From Vreelandella zhuhanensis (GTDB taxonomy: Bacteria; Pseudomonadota; Gammaproteobacteria; Pseudomonadales; Halomonadaceae), in contig NZ_WTKP01000004.1 in the NCBI RefSeq assembly GCF_009793355.1, positions 186,001 through 250,000 of the forward strand: a DNA stretch of 64,000 nt, read 5' to 3'. A model generated the notes under the pieces. It was not told the origin of the DNA. It worked only from the letters and a program-made list of their open reading frames with translations, and did no database searches. Each line of letters opens with the position of its first letter. Position 1 is the first letter of the stretch. Made by a program: the position numbers and the translations under genes. Of this stretch, positions 43,277 to 53,078 are shown in pieces.

Positions 43277-43780
43277 ATGACGAACCGACTCAAGACCTTA
43301 CTGTTACTGCTGTTGCTGCTGATTCCCTTGAGCGTGAGCGCCCAGGAGAACGAGCCGCGTGTCACCGAACACCAGGATTGGCGCAGCGTCTGTATCGATA
43401 CGCCACAGGGGGAGCGCTGCCAGGCCCAGCAGTCACTCAATATGGAAAACGAGCAAGGCAGCAGTCGCTTGTTGCTGGCGAGTGTTCTGCAAAATGGCGA
43501 AAACGCCCCTCGCATCCTGGAGCTGCTGTTACCCCTGGGGCTGGATGTGTCCTCGGGTATCGTGATGCAGATAGACGACGGTGAGGAAATGCGCGTGCCT
43601 TTCGCTACCTGCCTGGAACAGGGCTGCTATGCCATCTTGCCTCTTGAAGACAACCTCATGAAGAACATGCGCAGCGGTAGCGTAATCCGCATCGGGTTCC
43701 GGCCTTTCAATGCGCGCCAGACCCACGCGGTGGAAGTGTCGTTGATGGGGTTCACCGCGGCCACCAACGCCGTGAAGTAA
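43277..43780 (+). CDS. Periplasmic IalB-like (invasion-associated locus B) family protein
   Basis: 167 residues with a leucine-rich signal peptide (MTNRLKTLLLLLLLLIPLSV, cleavage near SAQ). The mature part has the IalB pattern: W-R-S-V-C (DWRSVCID), a CQAQQSLN strand, ILELLLPLGLDVSSGIVMQIDDG, FATCLEQGCYAILPLED with a Cys pair, and GFRPFNARQTHAVEVSLMGF. The fold is a small beta-barrel; the role outside pathogens is unknown. The stop codon sits inside a hairpin (CAACGCCG...CGGCGTTG, 43768-43789). Confidence 0.82.
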   Translation: MTNRLKTLLLLLLLLIPLSVSAQENEPRVTEHQDWRSVCIDTPQGERCQAQQSLNMENEQGSSRLLLASVLQNGENAPRILELLLPLGLDVSSGIVMQIDDGEEMRVPFATCLEQGCYAILPLEDNLMKNMRSGSVIRIGFRPFNARQTHAVEVSLMGFTAATNAVK

Positions 43781-43948
43781 CGGCGTTGATACACGCTCTA
43801 TCCATCAAGACGATTTCAGCAAGGCGATGCTTCGCTTCAGCCCGGCTGGAGCGAAGTGCTTGCGACCTTGTAGCGCGCCGGTACGTGCTATCTCACTTCC
43901 GCTCAACTCAAGTACAATGCAGGCAAATGCCTCAAGAGTCCGTCTTTC

Positions 43949-45052
43949 ATGTCTATCCAACCTCTGCATAATGACCGTTTTCTGCGCGCCCTGGCGCGCC
44001 AGCCCGTCGACCGCACACCAGTATGGATGATGCGCCAGGCCGGGCGCTACCTGCCGGAATACCGTGCCTCACGCGCCGATGCCGGAAGCTTCATGGACCT
44101 GTGCCGCAACCATGACCTGGCCTGCGAAGTCACCATGCAGCCGCTGGAACGTTACCCGCTGGATGCCGCCATCCTGTTTTCGGACATTCTGACCATCCCC
44201 GACGCCATGGGGCTGGGCCTTTACTTCGAAACCGGCGAAGGGCCGAAATTTCGCAAGACGGTGCGTACCGCGGAAGACGTCGCCGCGCTCAGCGTTCCCG
44301 ATGCCGAACGTGACCTGGGCTATGTCATGCGGGCGGTTTCCACGATCCGCCGTGAACTCAACGGTCGCATGCCGCTGATCGGCTTTTCCGGCAGCCCTTG
44401 GACGCTGGCCACCTATATGGTCGAAGGCAGCTCGAGCAAGGACTTCCGCCATGTGAAGACCATGCTGTACGACACGCCGGATACCATGCATCAGCTGTTG
44501 GATACCCTGGCTCATGCGGTCACCGACTACCTCAATGCCCAGATTCGTGCCGGTGCCCAGGCAGTACAGATCTTCGATACTTGGGGCGGGGCACTTTCCA
44601 CGCCGGCGTACCTGGAATTCTCGCTGCGCTACATGGAGCAGATTGTCGCCGGCTTGATTCGCAACCACGAAGGGCGGCGTGTACCGGTCATCCTGTTCAC
44701 CAAGAACGGCGGGCAGTGGCTGGAACACATCGCCGCCGTCGGCAGCGACGCCGTGGGCCTGGACTGGTCGACCGAGCTTTCCAATGCCCGCCAGCGCGTG
44801 GGGCATAAAGTGGCACTCCAAGGCAATCTGGACCCCAATGTGCTGTTCGCCCGGCCTTCGGCCATACGTGCGGAAGTCGCCCGGGTACTGGAAAGCTACG
44901 GAGAAGGCCCGGGTCATATTTTCAACCTCGGCCACGGCATCAGCCAGTTTACCAATCCGGATCACGTCACCGCCTTTATGGATGCGCTGCATGAGCTCAG
45001 CCCGGCGTATCACCGCGATATTGCGAGCACCTCCACTCAAGGAGCCAAGTAA
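43949..45052 (+). CDS. hemE: Uroporphyrinogen decarboxylase (HemE)
   Basis: Removes four acetate carboxyls from uroporphyrinogen III in haem synthesis. 367 residues. Signatures: [17 protein letters not shown] (about 23-39), [23 protein letters not shown] with the active-site Asp (about 73-95), [16 protein letters not shown] and [15 protein letters not shown]. It overlaps speE at TAATG. Confidence 0.96.
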   Translation: MSIQPLHNDRFLRALARQPVDRTPVWMMRQAGRYLPEYRASRADAGSFMDLCRNHDLACEVTMQPLERYPLDAAILFSDILTIPDAMGLGLYFETGEGPKFRKTVRTAEDVAALSVPDAERDLGYVMRAVSTIRRELNGRMPLIGFSGSPWTLATYMVEGSSSKDFRHVKTMLYDTPDTMHQLLDTLAHAVTDYLNAQIRAGAQAVQIFDTWGGALSTPAYLEFSLRYMEQIVAGLIRNHEGRRVPVILFTKNGGQWLEHIAAVGSDAVGLDWSTELSNARQRVGHKVALQGNLDPNVLFARPSAIRAEVARVLESYGEGPGHIFNLGHGISQFTNPDHVTAFMDALHELSPAYHRDIASTSTQGAK

Positions 45053-45915
45053 TGTCCTCATCGCTTGACGGTCAGTGGTTCACCGAAGTCTTCAACAGCC
45101 ACGGCAGCGCCTTTTCGCTCAAGGTAACCGAAAAGCTGCTCGACGTGCAGAGCCCCTATCAACACCTTGAAGTCTACGCTACCGAGACCTTCGGCAACCT
45201 GATGGTGCTGGATGGCTGCGTGATGCTGACCGATCGCGACAACTTCCTCTATCACGAAATGATCGCTCACCCGGCCCTGTTCACCCATGCCGATCCCAGG
45301 CATGTGGTGATTATCGGTGGGGGCGATTGCGGTACACTGAAGGAAGTGCTGCGTCACCCCGGGGTGGAAAAGGTCACTCAGATCGATATCGATCAAGAAG
45401 TCACCAAGGCCGCCGAGCGTTTCTTTCCTGCCCTGGTGGAAGCCAATGACGACCCGCGTGCCGAGCTGCTGTTCGCCGATGGCGTGAAATGGGTGGATGA
45501 CACCCCGGATGAAAGCATTGACGTCCTGATCATCGACTCCACCGACCCGGTGGGCCCGGCGGAAGGCCTGTTCAAGACCGATTTCCTCAAGCGCTGCTAC
45601 CGCATCCTCAAGCCCGGCGGTGTCATGGTGCAACAGAGCGAATCGCCGCTTTATCACAGCGGCTCGATCATTCGTGAACTGCGCCGGGACATGCAGGAAG
45701 CGGGATTCGACAGCGTGGCGACGCTGCCCTTTCCGCAGCCGGTATATCCTTCAGGCTGGTGGAGCGTGACCTTGGCGGGCAAGAATGCCGATGTCGGCGC
45801 TTTTCGTGAACAAGACGCCGCCAGCAGCGAAATGCCATTGGACTACTATACGCCCGAGGCGCATCGTGGTGCCCTGGCATTGCCGCCCTTCATGCGTCGT
45901 GCGTTTGTCGAATAA
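45052..45915 (+). CDS. speE: Spermidine synthase (SpeE)
   Basis: Aminopropyltransferase, 287 residues. The nucleotide/dcSAM motif VVIIGGGDCGTLKEVLRH (about 82-99; the usual GGGDGG is here GGGDCG), TQIDIDQEVTKAAERFFP, FADGVKWVDDTPDESIDVLIIDSTDPVGPAEGLF with the catalytic Asp, and QQSESPLYH. Fused by overlap to hemE. The Cys replacing Gly in GGDGG is a mild oddity. Confidence 0.92.
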   Translation: MSSSLDGQWFTEVFNSHGSAFSLKVTEKLLDVQSPYQHLEVYATETFGNLMVLDGCVMLTDRDNFLYHEMIAHPALFTHADPRHVVIIGGGDCGTLKEVLRHPGVEKVTQIDIDQEVTKAAERFFPALVEANDDPRAELLFADGVKWVDDTPDESIDVLIIDSTDPVGPAEGLFKTDFLKRCYRILKPGGVMVQQSESPLYHSGSIIRELRRDMQEAGFDSVATLPFPQPVYPSGWWSVTLAGKNADVGAFREQDAASSEMPLDYYTPEAHRGALALPPFMRRAFVE

Positions 45916-45961
45916 GCGTCTCGAAATACTTTGAAGCTACTCAGTGCCGGTGCTACCTAAC

Positions 45962-45991
45962 AACCGTTCCGAGAACAGTCGTTCCAAAAAC
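45962..45991. repeat. Two degenerate 15-bp tandem repeats before aapJ-1
   Basis: AACCGTTCCGAGAAC (45962-45976) and AGTCGTTCCAAAAAC (45977-45991), about 25 bp before the first aapJ. A weaker third unit (AATGCCAAGAAAGG) follows and supplies the SD. Confidence 0.6.
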
Positions 45992-46014
45992 AATGCCAAG
46001 AAAGGGGAAAAAGT

Positions 46015-47025
46015 ATGCGCAATAAGTTGATGGTGGGGATGGCCGCGTTAATGACCGGGCCGTTATTGGCCCAGGCGGCAACACTGGATGATGTGTTGGA
46101 AAATGACAGTGTGCGTTGTGGCGTGAATGCCGCCCAGCCGGGATTTTCAGCGCTCAACGATGAAGAGACCTACCTTGGCCTGGACACCGATGTGTGCCGC
46201 GCCGTGGCAGCGGCGGTACTCGGCGACTCCGAAAAAGTACAGTTCGTGCCGCTGGATTCGGTGGAACGCTTCACCGCGATTCAATCCGGTGAAGTGGACA
46301 TGTTATCGCGCACCACCACCTGGACCTCGAGCCGCGATACCGGCATGGGGGTGAACTTTACCGGCGTCAGTTATTACGATGGCCAGGCCTTCATGGTGGC
46401 AAGCGATCTGGGCGTCCAGAGCGCACAGGAACTGGATGGCGCAGCCGTCTGTACTCAGGCGGGCACCACCAGCGAGCTGAATCTGGCGGATTATTTCCGG
46501 GTCAATGACATGAGTTACGATCCGGTCATATTCGATGCCCCTGAACAGTCGATCATCGGCTTCGAAGAGGGCCGCTGTGATGTTCTGAGCTCGGATGCTT
46601 CCCAGCTCTACGCCCAGCGCATGCAGCTGAGCGACCCGGAAAGTGCCGAGGTATTGCCGGAAATCATCTCCAAGGAACCGCTAGGCCCCGCCGTTCGCCA
46701 AGGTGACGATCAATGGTTCAATATCGTCAAATGGTCGCTGTTCGCCATGATCAATGCCGAAGAGTACGGCATCAGCAGTACCAATGTGGATGAGATGTTG
46801 GACTCCGAAGATCCCAACATCGCGCGCATTCTGGGCCAGGGCGACAACTACGGCGAAGCCATGGGTCTCGAGGCCGACTGGGCCTACAACATCATCAAGC
46901 AAGTGGGCAATTACGCCGAGATGTACGACCGTAACGTGGGCAAGGACTCCGATTTTGCCATTTCCCGTGGCCTCAACGCCTTGTGGACAGATGGCGGCAT
47001 TCTGTACGCCCCGCCGATTCGCTGA
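46015..47025 (+). CDS. aapJ: Amino-acid ABC transporter substrate-binding protein, first paralogue
   Basis: 336 residues, AapJ family. Signal peptide MRNKLMVGMAALMTGPLLAQ. Features: VRCGVNAAQPGFSALND...LGLDTDVCRAVAAAVLGD, EVDMLSRTTTWTSSRDTGMG, GAAVCTQAGTTSELNLADYF and, near the C-terminus, ILGQGDNYGEAMGLEADWAY. AAGGGG lies before the start. A second paralogue follows at 47295; a 14-15 bp tandem repeat spans its stop codon. Confidence 0.92.
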   Translation: MRNKLMVGMAALMTGPLLAQAATLDDVLENDSVRCGVNAAQPGFSALNDEETYLGLDTDVCRAVAAAVLGDSEKVQFVPLDSVERFTAIQSGEVDMLSRTTTWTSSRDTGMGVNFTGVSYYDGQAFMVASDLGVQSAQELDGAAVCTQAGTTSELNLADYFRVNDMSYDPVIFDAPEQSIIGFEEGRCDVLSSDASQLYAQRMQLSDPESAEVLPEIISKEPLGPAVRQGDDQWFNIVKWSLFAMINAEEYGISSTNVDEMLDSEDPNIARILGQGDNYGEAMGLEADWAYNIIKQVGNYAEMYDRNVGKDSDFAISRGLNALWTDGGILYAPPIR

Positions 47026-47048
47026 TTGCTTTCCCGCTGATTCCTTCC
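47020..47048. repeat. Two degenerate tandem repeats spanning the aapJ-1 stop codon
   Basis: CGCTGATTGCTTTCC (47020-47034) and CGCTGATTCCTTCC (47035-47048). The TGA stop (47023-47025) is within the first. Confidence 0.75.
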
Positions 47049-47083
47049 AAGAACTGTTGCCAAAAACGATTCTCGAAACCCTG

Positions 47084-47118
47084 CAAGACCCTGTCGAGCT
47101 GATGTCGGCAGGGTCTTG
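47084..47118 (+). other. Strong hairpin between the aapJ paralogues
   Basis: CAAGACCCTG pairs perfectly with CAGGGTCTTG around a 15-nt loop. It has no U-tract, so it may be an mRNA-stabilising structure or a degenerate terminator. Confidence 0.55.
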
Positions 47119-47248
47119 CGTACCCCACGAATAGCCTATTTCACCGCCAAGCCTTGCGCCTTTTTCGAGCAGTTTTATCAAGCGTTGAAAGCTCGATGAA
47201 TTCACAGCCATACCCCTCTTGGCACCTTCTTTGTTAGGTTTTAAAGCA

Positions 47249-47262
47249 CATGCCTAGGCATG
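47249..47262. promoter_or_regulatory. 14-bp perfect palindrome upstream of aapJ-2
   Basis: CATGCCTAGGCATG, about 33 bp before the aapJ-2 start, contains the rare tetranucleotide CTAG. It is a candidate operator; the factor is unknown. Confidence 0.4.
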
Positions 47263-47294
47263 CAACATATTATTTTCGTAGGTGAGGAACTCAC

Positions 47295-48320
47295 ATGCTG
47301 AACAAGAAACACTGGGTACTGCTGGCGTCAGCCGGCTCCTTGGCACTGACGGGCATGACCACCGCTCAGGCCGATACGCTTGAAGATACACGCAGCAACG
47401 GCGCCGTACAGTGCGGTGTCAGCGATGGTCTGCCGGGCTTCTCTTCTCCCGATGACCAAGGCAACTGGCAAGGGCTGGATGTGGACGTATGCCGCGCGGT
47501 AGCTGCTGCCGTACTCGGTGATTCCGAGGCCGTGGACTACATTTCGCTGAATGCCGTGGAGCGTTTCACCGCCCTGCAGTCCGGCGAAGTCGACGTCCTG
47601 TCGCGCAATACCACCTGGACCACCACCCGCGATACCACTCTGGGGCTGAACTTCACCGGCGTGAGCTTCTACGACGGCATCGGCTTCATGATCAATCGTG
47701 ACCTGGGTGTTGGCAGCGCCAAAGAGCTTGATGGGGCGGCCATCTGCGTTCAATCCGGGACCACCACCGAACTCAATGTGGCCGACTACTTCCGCGCCAA
47801 TGACATGCAGTTCGATCCGATCGTTTTCGATACTTCCGAACAGACCGTGGGCGGCTATCAGGCGGGGCGCTGTGACGTCCTGACTTCTGATACCTCCCAG
47901 CTGGCCGCACTGCGCATTCAGCTGGACAACCCTAAAGGCTCCATGATCCTGCCGGAAATCATTTCCAAGGAACCGCTGGGTCCCGTGGTTCGTCAAGGGG
48001 ATGACACCTGGTTCAATATCGTCAAATGGTCGCTGTTTGCCATGATCAATGCCGAGGAATATGGCCTTAACAGCGCCAATGTCGACGACATGCTGAGCTC
48101 CGAAGACCCCAACATCGCGCGTATCCTGGGCCAGGGCGACAACTACGGCGAAGCCATGGGTCTCGAGGCCGACTGGGCTTACAACATCATCAAGCAAGTG
48201 GGCAACTACGGCGAAAGCTTCGACCGTAACGTGGGCATGGACTCCCCGCTGGAAATTGAACGTGGTGTCAATGCTCTATGGACAGAGGGCGGCATCCAGT
48301 ACGCACCGCCGATTCGCTAA
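47295..48320 (+). CDS. aapJ: Amino-acid ABC transporter substrate-binding protein, second paralogue
   Basis: 341 residues with signal peptide MLNKKHWVLLASAGSLALTG. It is closely related to the preceding aapJ: same segments ...LPGFSSPDDQGNWQGLDVDVCRAVAAAVLGD, EVDVLSRNTTWTTTRDTTLG and a nearly identical C-terminal third. A 14-bp CTAG-centred palindrome lies upstream, implying independent regulation from aapJ-1. It is followed by a terminator-like hairpin and the two permease genes and ATPase, so it is the operon's main receptor. Confidence 0.93.
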   Translation: MLNKKHWVLLASAGSLALTGMTTAQADTLEDTRSNGAVQCGVSDGLPGFSSPDDQGNWQGLDVDVCRAVAAAVLGDSEAVDYISLNAVERFTALQSGEVDVLSRNTTWTTTRDTTLGLNFTGVSFYDGIGFMINRDLGVGSAKELDGAAICVQSGTTTELNVADYFRANDMQFDPIVFDTSEQTVGGYQAGRCDVLTSDTSQLAALRIQLDNPKGSMILPEIISKEPLGPVVRQGDDTWFNIVKWSLFAMINAEEYGLNSANVDDMLSSEDPNIARILGQGDNYGEAMGLEADWAYNIIKQVGNYGESFDRNVGMDSPLEIERGVNALWTEGGIQYAPPIR

Positions 48321-48338
48321 GCGTCTCGCTTGACCTTT

Positions 48339-48376
48339 GGCCCGCCGCCCTTTTCAAGAGCATGGCGGGCCTTTTG
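48339..48376 (+). terminator. Attenuating terminator between aapJ-2 and aapQ
   Basis: The stem GGCCCGCC/GGCGGGCC with a 17-nt loop is followed by TTTTG. A leaky terminator here would explain high receptor and lower permease expression, common in such operons. Confidence 0.6.
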
Positions 48377-48407
48377 AATGACTTTCCGTGTGGCGGAGAC
48401 GCAACCC

Positions 48408-49598
48408 ATGTCCGTTAGACCCAATGCTCGCCCAGGGGGCCAAAAGCCCCCTTTCTGGCGAGACCGCGCCAAGCGTGCCCTCATCTTTCAGCTGCTGTTA
48501 GTCGCTGCCGTGGCAGCTTTCCTGCTGTATATCGTGGGAAACACCCAGGCCAACCTGGAAGCTCGCGGCATCACCACAGGCTTCGGTTTTCTCAGCAATA
48601 CCGCCGGTTTCGGCATCGTCCAGACGTTGGTGGATTACTCTTCTCAAAGTAGCTACGCACGCACCTTTCTGGTGGGGCTACTCAATACGTTGCTGGTAGG
48701 GGGCCTGGGCGTTCTCGCAGCGACTATCATCGGCTTTACCGTGGGTATTGCCCGGCTGTCGCCCAATTGGTTGTTGGCACGCCTGGCCAATGGCTATATC
48801 GAGATCTTTCGCAACATCCCTCTGCTACTGCAGATTTTTTTCTGGTATTTCGCCGTGCTGCGTACCCTGCCTAGCGCAAGGGACAGCCTCGCGTTCGGCG
48901 AAGCGGTGTTTCTCAATGTGCGTGGGCTCTACCTGCCCGAGCCGTTGTTCGAATCGGGTTTCGGCATCATCCCGGCGACGTTCCTTGTGGCAATCATTGC
49001 CAGCATCGTGTTGGTGGTATGGAACAAACGGCGCCAGGATGCCACCGGCAAGCGCCTGCCGGCGGGCTGGATATCGCTGCTGCTGATTTTCGGCCTGCCA
49101 CTATTGGCATTGGTTGCCACCGGCGTACCGGTGACTTGGGACATGCCGGCGCTAAGCGGTTTCAACTTCCGCGGTGGCATTACGATCATTCCCGAGTTCC
49201 TGGCACTGTGGCTGGCGCTATCGATTTATACCGCTTCGTTCATCGCCGAAATCGTACGTTCGGGTATTCAGGCGATTTCCCATGGACAGACCGAAGCTGC
49301 CCAAGCACTTAGCCTGCCCCGCAAACTGGTTCTACGTCTGGTGATCATTCCCCAGGCACTCAGGGTGATCATTCCCCCGCTGACCAGCCAATACCTGAAC
49401 CTGATCAAGAACTCGTCGCTGGCCACCGCCATCGGCTATCCGGATCTGGTTTCGGTATTCGCCGGCACCACACTGAACCAGACAGGCCAGGCAATCGAAG
49501 TCATCGCCATGACCATGGCGGTATACCTGACCATCAGTCTAGTGGTCTCCATGTTCATGAACTGGTTCAACGCCCGCGTTGCGCTGGTGGAACGCTAG
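48408..49598 (+). CDS. aapQ: Amino-acid ABC transporter permease AapQ
   Basis: About 396 residues, eight predicted helices with a long central insert, as in AapQ. The permease (EAA) motif is LSIYTASFIAEIVRSGIQAISHGQTEAAQALSL. ATG 48408 is preferred to 48378: GGAG precedes it, whereas the earlier one sits against the terminator hairpin. It forms a heterodimer with AapM. Confidence 0.92.
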   Translation: MSVRPNARPGGQKPPFWRDRAKRALIFQLLLVAAVAAFLLYIVGNTQANLEARGITTGFGFLSNTAGFGIVQTLVDYSSQSSYARTFLVGLLNTLLVGGLGVLAATIIGFTVGIARLSPNWLLARLANGYIEIFRNIPLLLQIFFWYFAVLRTLPSARDSLAFGEAVFLNVRGLYLPEPLFESGFGIIPATFLVAIIASIVLVVWNKRRQDATGKRLPAGWISLLLIFGLPLLALVATGVPVTWDMPALSGFNFRGGITIIPEFLALWLALSIYTASFIAEIVRSGIQAISHGQTEAAQALSLPRKLVLRLVIIPQALRVIIPPLTSQYLNLIKNSSLATAIGYPDLVSVFAGTTLNQTGQAIEVIAMTMAVYLTISLVVSMFMNWFNARVALVER

Positions 49599-49623
49599 GC
49601 CCAGGCGAGGTTAGGAGACAAGC

Positions 49624-50724
49624 ATGATCCATAATCAAGACATGATTCCCCAGCAGCCGGCACCGCGCAGCACCATCGGCCCGCTAGCCTGGATGCGCGC
49701 CAACCTGTTCAGCGGACCGATCAATAGCGTCTTCACGCTGCTCGGGCTCTACGTGCTGTACCTTCTTTTGGTACCCACCATTCAGTGGGCATTCATCAAT
49801 GCCGACTGGATCGGTACCTCACGCGATGACTGCTCCGGCGAAGGCGCCTGCTGGGTCTTCGTCAATGCGCGCTTCACCCAGTTCATTTACGGACTCTATC
49901 CCCGGGAAGAACTATGGCGGGGCAATATCGTCTTCGCAGGCTTCGCCATCCTGATTGCCTGGCTGGCGATCCCGCGCCTGCCTTACAAGCGCTGGGTGGC
50001 GATCTTCGCCCTGACCGCTTTTCCGGTCATCGCCTATGTGTTGCTCCACGGTGGCTATTTCGACCTGCCGCGGGTGCCGACGCATCGCTGGGGCGGGTTG
50101 ATGTTGACCCTGATCCTGGCAGTGGTGGGCATGGTGGGTGCTTTACCTATCGGTATCGTGCTGGCACTGGGGCGGCGCTCGAACATGCCTATCGTCAAGA
50201 GCTTCTGTGTGGTGTTCATCGAATTCTGGCGTGGTGTGCCCTTGATCACGGTGCTGTTCATGGCCTCGGTGATGCTGCCGCTGTTTCTGCCCTCGGAGCT
50301 CAGTGTAGACCGCCTGATACGCGCCCTGATCGGGATAACCCTGTTCCAGAGCGCCTACATGGCGGAAGTGATACGTGGCGGACTGCAGGCGATTCCCAAA
50401 GGTCAGGAGGAAGCTGCCGCCGCGCTGGGCATGACCTACTGGAAACGTACCGCCCTGATCGTGATGCCCCAAACGCTCAAGATGATGATTCCCGGCATCG
50501 TCAATACGTTTATCTCGTTGTTCAAGGACACCACCCTGGTAATGATCATCGGGTTATTCGACTTGCTCGGGATCGTGCAGGCGGCGCTTTCCGACTCGCG
50601 CTGGCTGGGCTTTTCGCTGGAAGGCTACGTCTTTGCCGCCTTCATGTTCTGGATCTTCTGTTTCAGCATGTCGCGCTACAGCCAATACCTCGAACGCAAG
50701 CTGCACACCGGCCACAAGCGTTGA
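49624..50724 (+). CDS. aapM: Amino-acid ABC transporter permease AapM
   Basis: 366 residues. AGGAGA precedes ATG 49624. The EAA motif is [40 protein letters not shown]; several helices precede it and there is the usual AapM N-terminal extension. Pairs with AapQ. Confidence 0.93.
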   Translation: MIHNQDMIPQQPAPRSTIGPLAWMRANLFSGPINSVFTLLGLYVLYLLLVPTIQWAFINADWIGTSRDDCSGEGACWVFVNARFTQFIYGLYPREELWRGNIVFAGFAILIAWLAIPRLPYKRWVAIFALTAFPVIAYVLLHGGYFDLPRVPTHRWGGLMLTLILAVVGMVGALPIGIVLALGRRSNMPIVKSFCVVFIEFWRGVPLITVLFMASVMLPLFLPSELSVDRLIRALIGITLFQSAYMAEVIRGGLQAIPKGQEEAAAALGMTYWKRTALIVMPQTLKMMIPGIVNTFISLFKDTTLVMIIGLFDLLGIVQAALSDSRWLGFSLEGYVFAAFMFWIFCFSMSRYSQYLERKLHTGHKR

Positions 50725-50752
50725 TCCCTCAGGAACCTGTCAGGAAATCATC

Positions 50753-51514
50753 ATGAATCAAACAGCCACACAGCCAGCAGACCTGATGGTCGAGATGCAC
50801 AATGTCAATAAATGGTTCGGTGACTTTCACGTCCTTCGCGACATCGACCTGGAAGTGAAGCGTGGTGAACGTATCGTCATCTGCGGCCCTTCGGGGTCGG
50901 GCAAGTCCACCCTGATTCGCTGCATCAACCATCTGGAAGAACATCAGAAAGGCGAAATCGTGGTGGGCGGCGTCCCCCTGACCCAGGACGTGAAGCGCAT
51001 CGAGCAGATTCGTCGAAGCGTAGGGATGGTGTTTCAGCACTTCAACCTGTTTCCCCACCTGACTGTACTCGAAAATTGCTGTATTGCGCCGATGTGGGTC
51101 CAGAAGAAATCACGGCGCGAGGCCGAGGCGGAAGCCATGCAGTATCTGGAGCGGGTCCAGATCGCCGAGCAGGCGAAAAAGTACCCGGGCCAGCTTTCCG
51201 GGGGTCAGCAGCAGCGCGTGGCCATTGCACGTTCGCTGTGCATGCACCCGGACGTCATGCTGTTCGACGAACCGACCTCGGCGCTGGACCCGGAAATGAT
51301 CAAGGAAGTGCTGGATGTCATGGTCGAGCTTGCCCATGAAGGCATGACCATGATGTGCGTGACCCATGAAATGGGCTTTGCCAAGACCGTGGCAGATCGG
51401 GTGATCTTCATGGATCAGGGACAGATCATCGAGGAAAATGCACCCGAGCCGTTCTTCAACAACCCACAATCCGAGCGCACACAGCTGTTTCTCAGCCAGA
51501 TCCTCGGTCACTGA
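50753..51514 (+). CDS. aapP: Amino-acid ABC transporter ATP-binding protein AapP
   Basis: 253 residues. Walker [12 protein letters not shown] (about 46-56), signature [13 protein letters not shown], Walker [14 protein letters not shown] and the switch His in [11 protein letters not shown] 50753 is used (AGGAA upstream); a longer frame overlaps aapM. It drives uptake of a broad range of L-amino acids, as known for Aap systems. A tandem repeat starts at its stop codon. Confidence 0.95.
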   Translation: MNQTATQPADLMVEMHNVNKWFGDFHVLRDIDLEVKRGERIVICGPSGSGKSTLIRCINHLEEHQKGEIVVGGVPLTQDVKRIEQIRRSVGMVFQHFNLFPHLTVLENCCIAPMWVQKKSRREAEAEAMQYLERVQIAEQAKKYPGQLSGGQQQRVAIARSLCMHPDVMLFDEPTSALDPEMIKEVLDVMVELAHEGMTMMCVTHEMGFAKTVADRVIFMDQGQIIEENAPEPFFNNPQSERTQLFLSQILGH

Positions 51515-51581
51515 GTCATGGGATTGGAATAGTGAGTCTTTGAAATAGCGAGTCTTGGGGTACCGTGAGTCTTTGTAGCGG
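51512..51581. repeat. Four degenerate repeats starting at the aapP stop codon
   Basis: TGAGTCATGGGATTGGAATAG (51512-51532), TGAGTCTTTGAAATAG (51533-51548), CGAGTCTTGGGGTACCG (51549-51565) and TGAGTCTTTGTAGCGG (51566-51581). The stop TGA is the start of the first. Confidence 0.75.
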
Positions 51582-51654
51582 CAGCGGTAGTTGACCATTT
51601 CCCCAAGACTTGCCATGGTTTAACTGACACTCACCCACAGGAGTAAGCGACTCT

Positions 51655-52083
51655 ATGACGACTTATATCGTGGTAGCCGATGCAGCACGCGCTCGAATCT
51701 TCACCCGTGACGCCCTGACAGTGACCGAAAAGGAAAGCTTGGTGCATGCCGAAGGGCGGTTGCACGAAGGTGACCTTGTAACAGGTAGCGACGCTGATGT
51801 GAGTGAGTCGATGGCACCTGGCTCACGGTCTTCTTACCCGGAAGGCGTCGCCTCGAAACATGAGGCGAGAGTATTTGCCAAACAAGTCGCCGACCGGCTT
51901 TACCAGGCTCGCGTTGATAACCAGATGGAAAAACTCATCCTGGTGGCCCCTCCCAAGTTTCTCGGATTGCTGCGAGACGAGCTGGATAACCCCACCCGCA
52001 AACTGGTTCTGCACACTCTGTCCAAGGACCTCAGCAAGGCGCCGCTGGAAGATATCAAGGAAGCCGTCAGCGAGTTGCGTTGA
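51655..52083 (+). CDS. Host-attachment-protein-like (baeRF-type) protein
   Basis: 142 residues, cytosolic. The N-terminus TTYIVVADAARARIFTRDAL is the family signature, followed by an acidic mid-part and a C-terminal region KLILVAPPKFLGLLRDELDNPTRKLVLHTLSKDLSKAPLEDI. The name comes from an Agrobacterium protein; the relatives resemble the release-factor eRF1 domain 2, and their bacterial role is not settled. It stands alone. Confidence 0.85.
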   Translation: MTTYIVVADAARARIFTRDALTVTEKESLVHAEGRLHEGDLVTGSDADVSESMAPGSRSSYPEGVASKHEARVFAKQVADRLYQARVDNQMEKLILVAPPKFLGLLRDELDNPTRKLVLHTLSKDLSKAPLEDIKEAVSELR

Positions 52084-52098
52084 ACCTGAGCTCTTTAC

Positions 52099-53025
52099 TC
52101 AAGGAGTGTAAGGTAGCGCGATTTCATCACTACGCTTGGCCCCGGCAGTCATCTCGCGGCACAGCCGCAGAAACTCCCTTACGCCGGTGGTCAGGTATTT
52201 GTGACGGTGCCAGATGAAGGTGAACTGGCGTTTCAAGTCCAGCTCCGGCGTGGGCAGCGGTACCAGACTGCCGCGCCGGAACGCATCGCGCAGGGCCAGT
52301 TTCGAAATACAGCCAATGCCCAAGCCCGACTCTACTGCTCGTTTTATGCCTTCGGTATGCTCAAGTTCGAGCAACGTATTGAAACGGCTGCGCCGGTGGC
52401 GGGCGGCCTGCTCCAGCGTCATGCGCGTCCCCGAGCCCTGTTCGCGCATGATCCAGTCCTCGCGCAACAGGCGCTCGAGTTCAAGGTTCTGACTTCCCGC
52501 CAGCGGATGGCGTGGTGAGCAGAACACACATAGCTCATCTTCCACCCACGGCTGGCTGATGATTGCCTCGTCATCGCATTGGCCTTCTATCAAGCCCAGA
52601 TCCAATGTGTGTTGACGTACACCCTCGATGATATTGCGCGTATTGCGCACCGCCAGCCGCACCCGGCTTCCGGGATAGCGCTGCATGAAGTCACTGATCA
52701 ACAGCGTTGCCAGGTAATTGCCAATGGTCAGCGTTGCCCCCACATCCAGCGAGCCTACCCCCTGCTGGCCACGCAGCAGTTCTTCGATCTCTTCGCCCCG
52801 ATCAAGCAGCGCTACCGCCTTGGGTAGTAGCTGAAATCCCAGCGCATTGAGCTTCAAGCGCTTTCCGAGGCGATCCAGCAGCTGGCAGTCAAATTGTCGC
52901 TCCAGCTCCGCAAGTGCCGTACTCGTAGCAGACTGGGAAAGCGCTAAGGTGCGTGCCGCCTGAGAAACGCTTTCATGCTGGGCCACCGCCACAAAAACTT
53001 CCAGCTGACGCAGGGTGTAATGCAT
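52099..53025 (-). CDS. finR: LysR-family regulator, FinR-like (divergent from fpr)
   Basis: 308 residues: winged helix (MHYTLRQLEVFVAVAQHESVSQAARTLALSQSATSTALAELERQFDCQLLDRLGKRLKL) and effector domain (SLDVGATLTIGNYLATLLI, PRHPLAGSQNLELERLL). The gene pair LysR | ferredoxin-NADP reductase, head to head, is the FinR-FprA arrangement known in Pseudomonas, where FinR activates the reductase under oxidative stress. The assignment rests on this context. Confidence 0.78.
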   Translation of the reverse strand: MHYTLRQLEVFVAVAQHESVSQAARTLALSQSATSTALAELERQFDCQLLDRLGKRLKLNALGFQLLPKAVALLDRGEEIEELLRGQQGVGSLDVGATLTIGNYLATLLISDFMQRYPGSRVRLAVRNTRNIIEGVRQHTLDLGLIEGQCDDEAIISQPWVEDELCVFCSPRHPLAGSQNLELERLLREDWIMREQGSGTRMTLEQAARHRRSRFNTLLELEHTEGIKRAVESGLGIGCISKLALRDAFRRGSLVPLPTPELDLKRQFTFIWHRHKYLTTGVREFLRLCREMTAGAKRSDEIALPYTP

Positions 53026-53078
53026 GATTCACCTCAATGACACGAATGCCGACCTATCGGTTGAACATTAGCGTTGGC

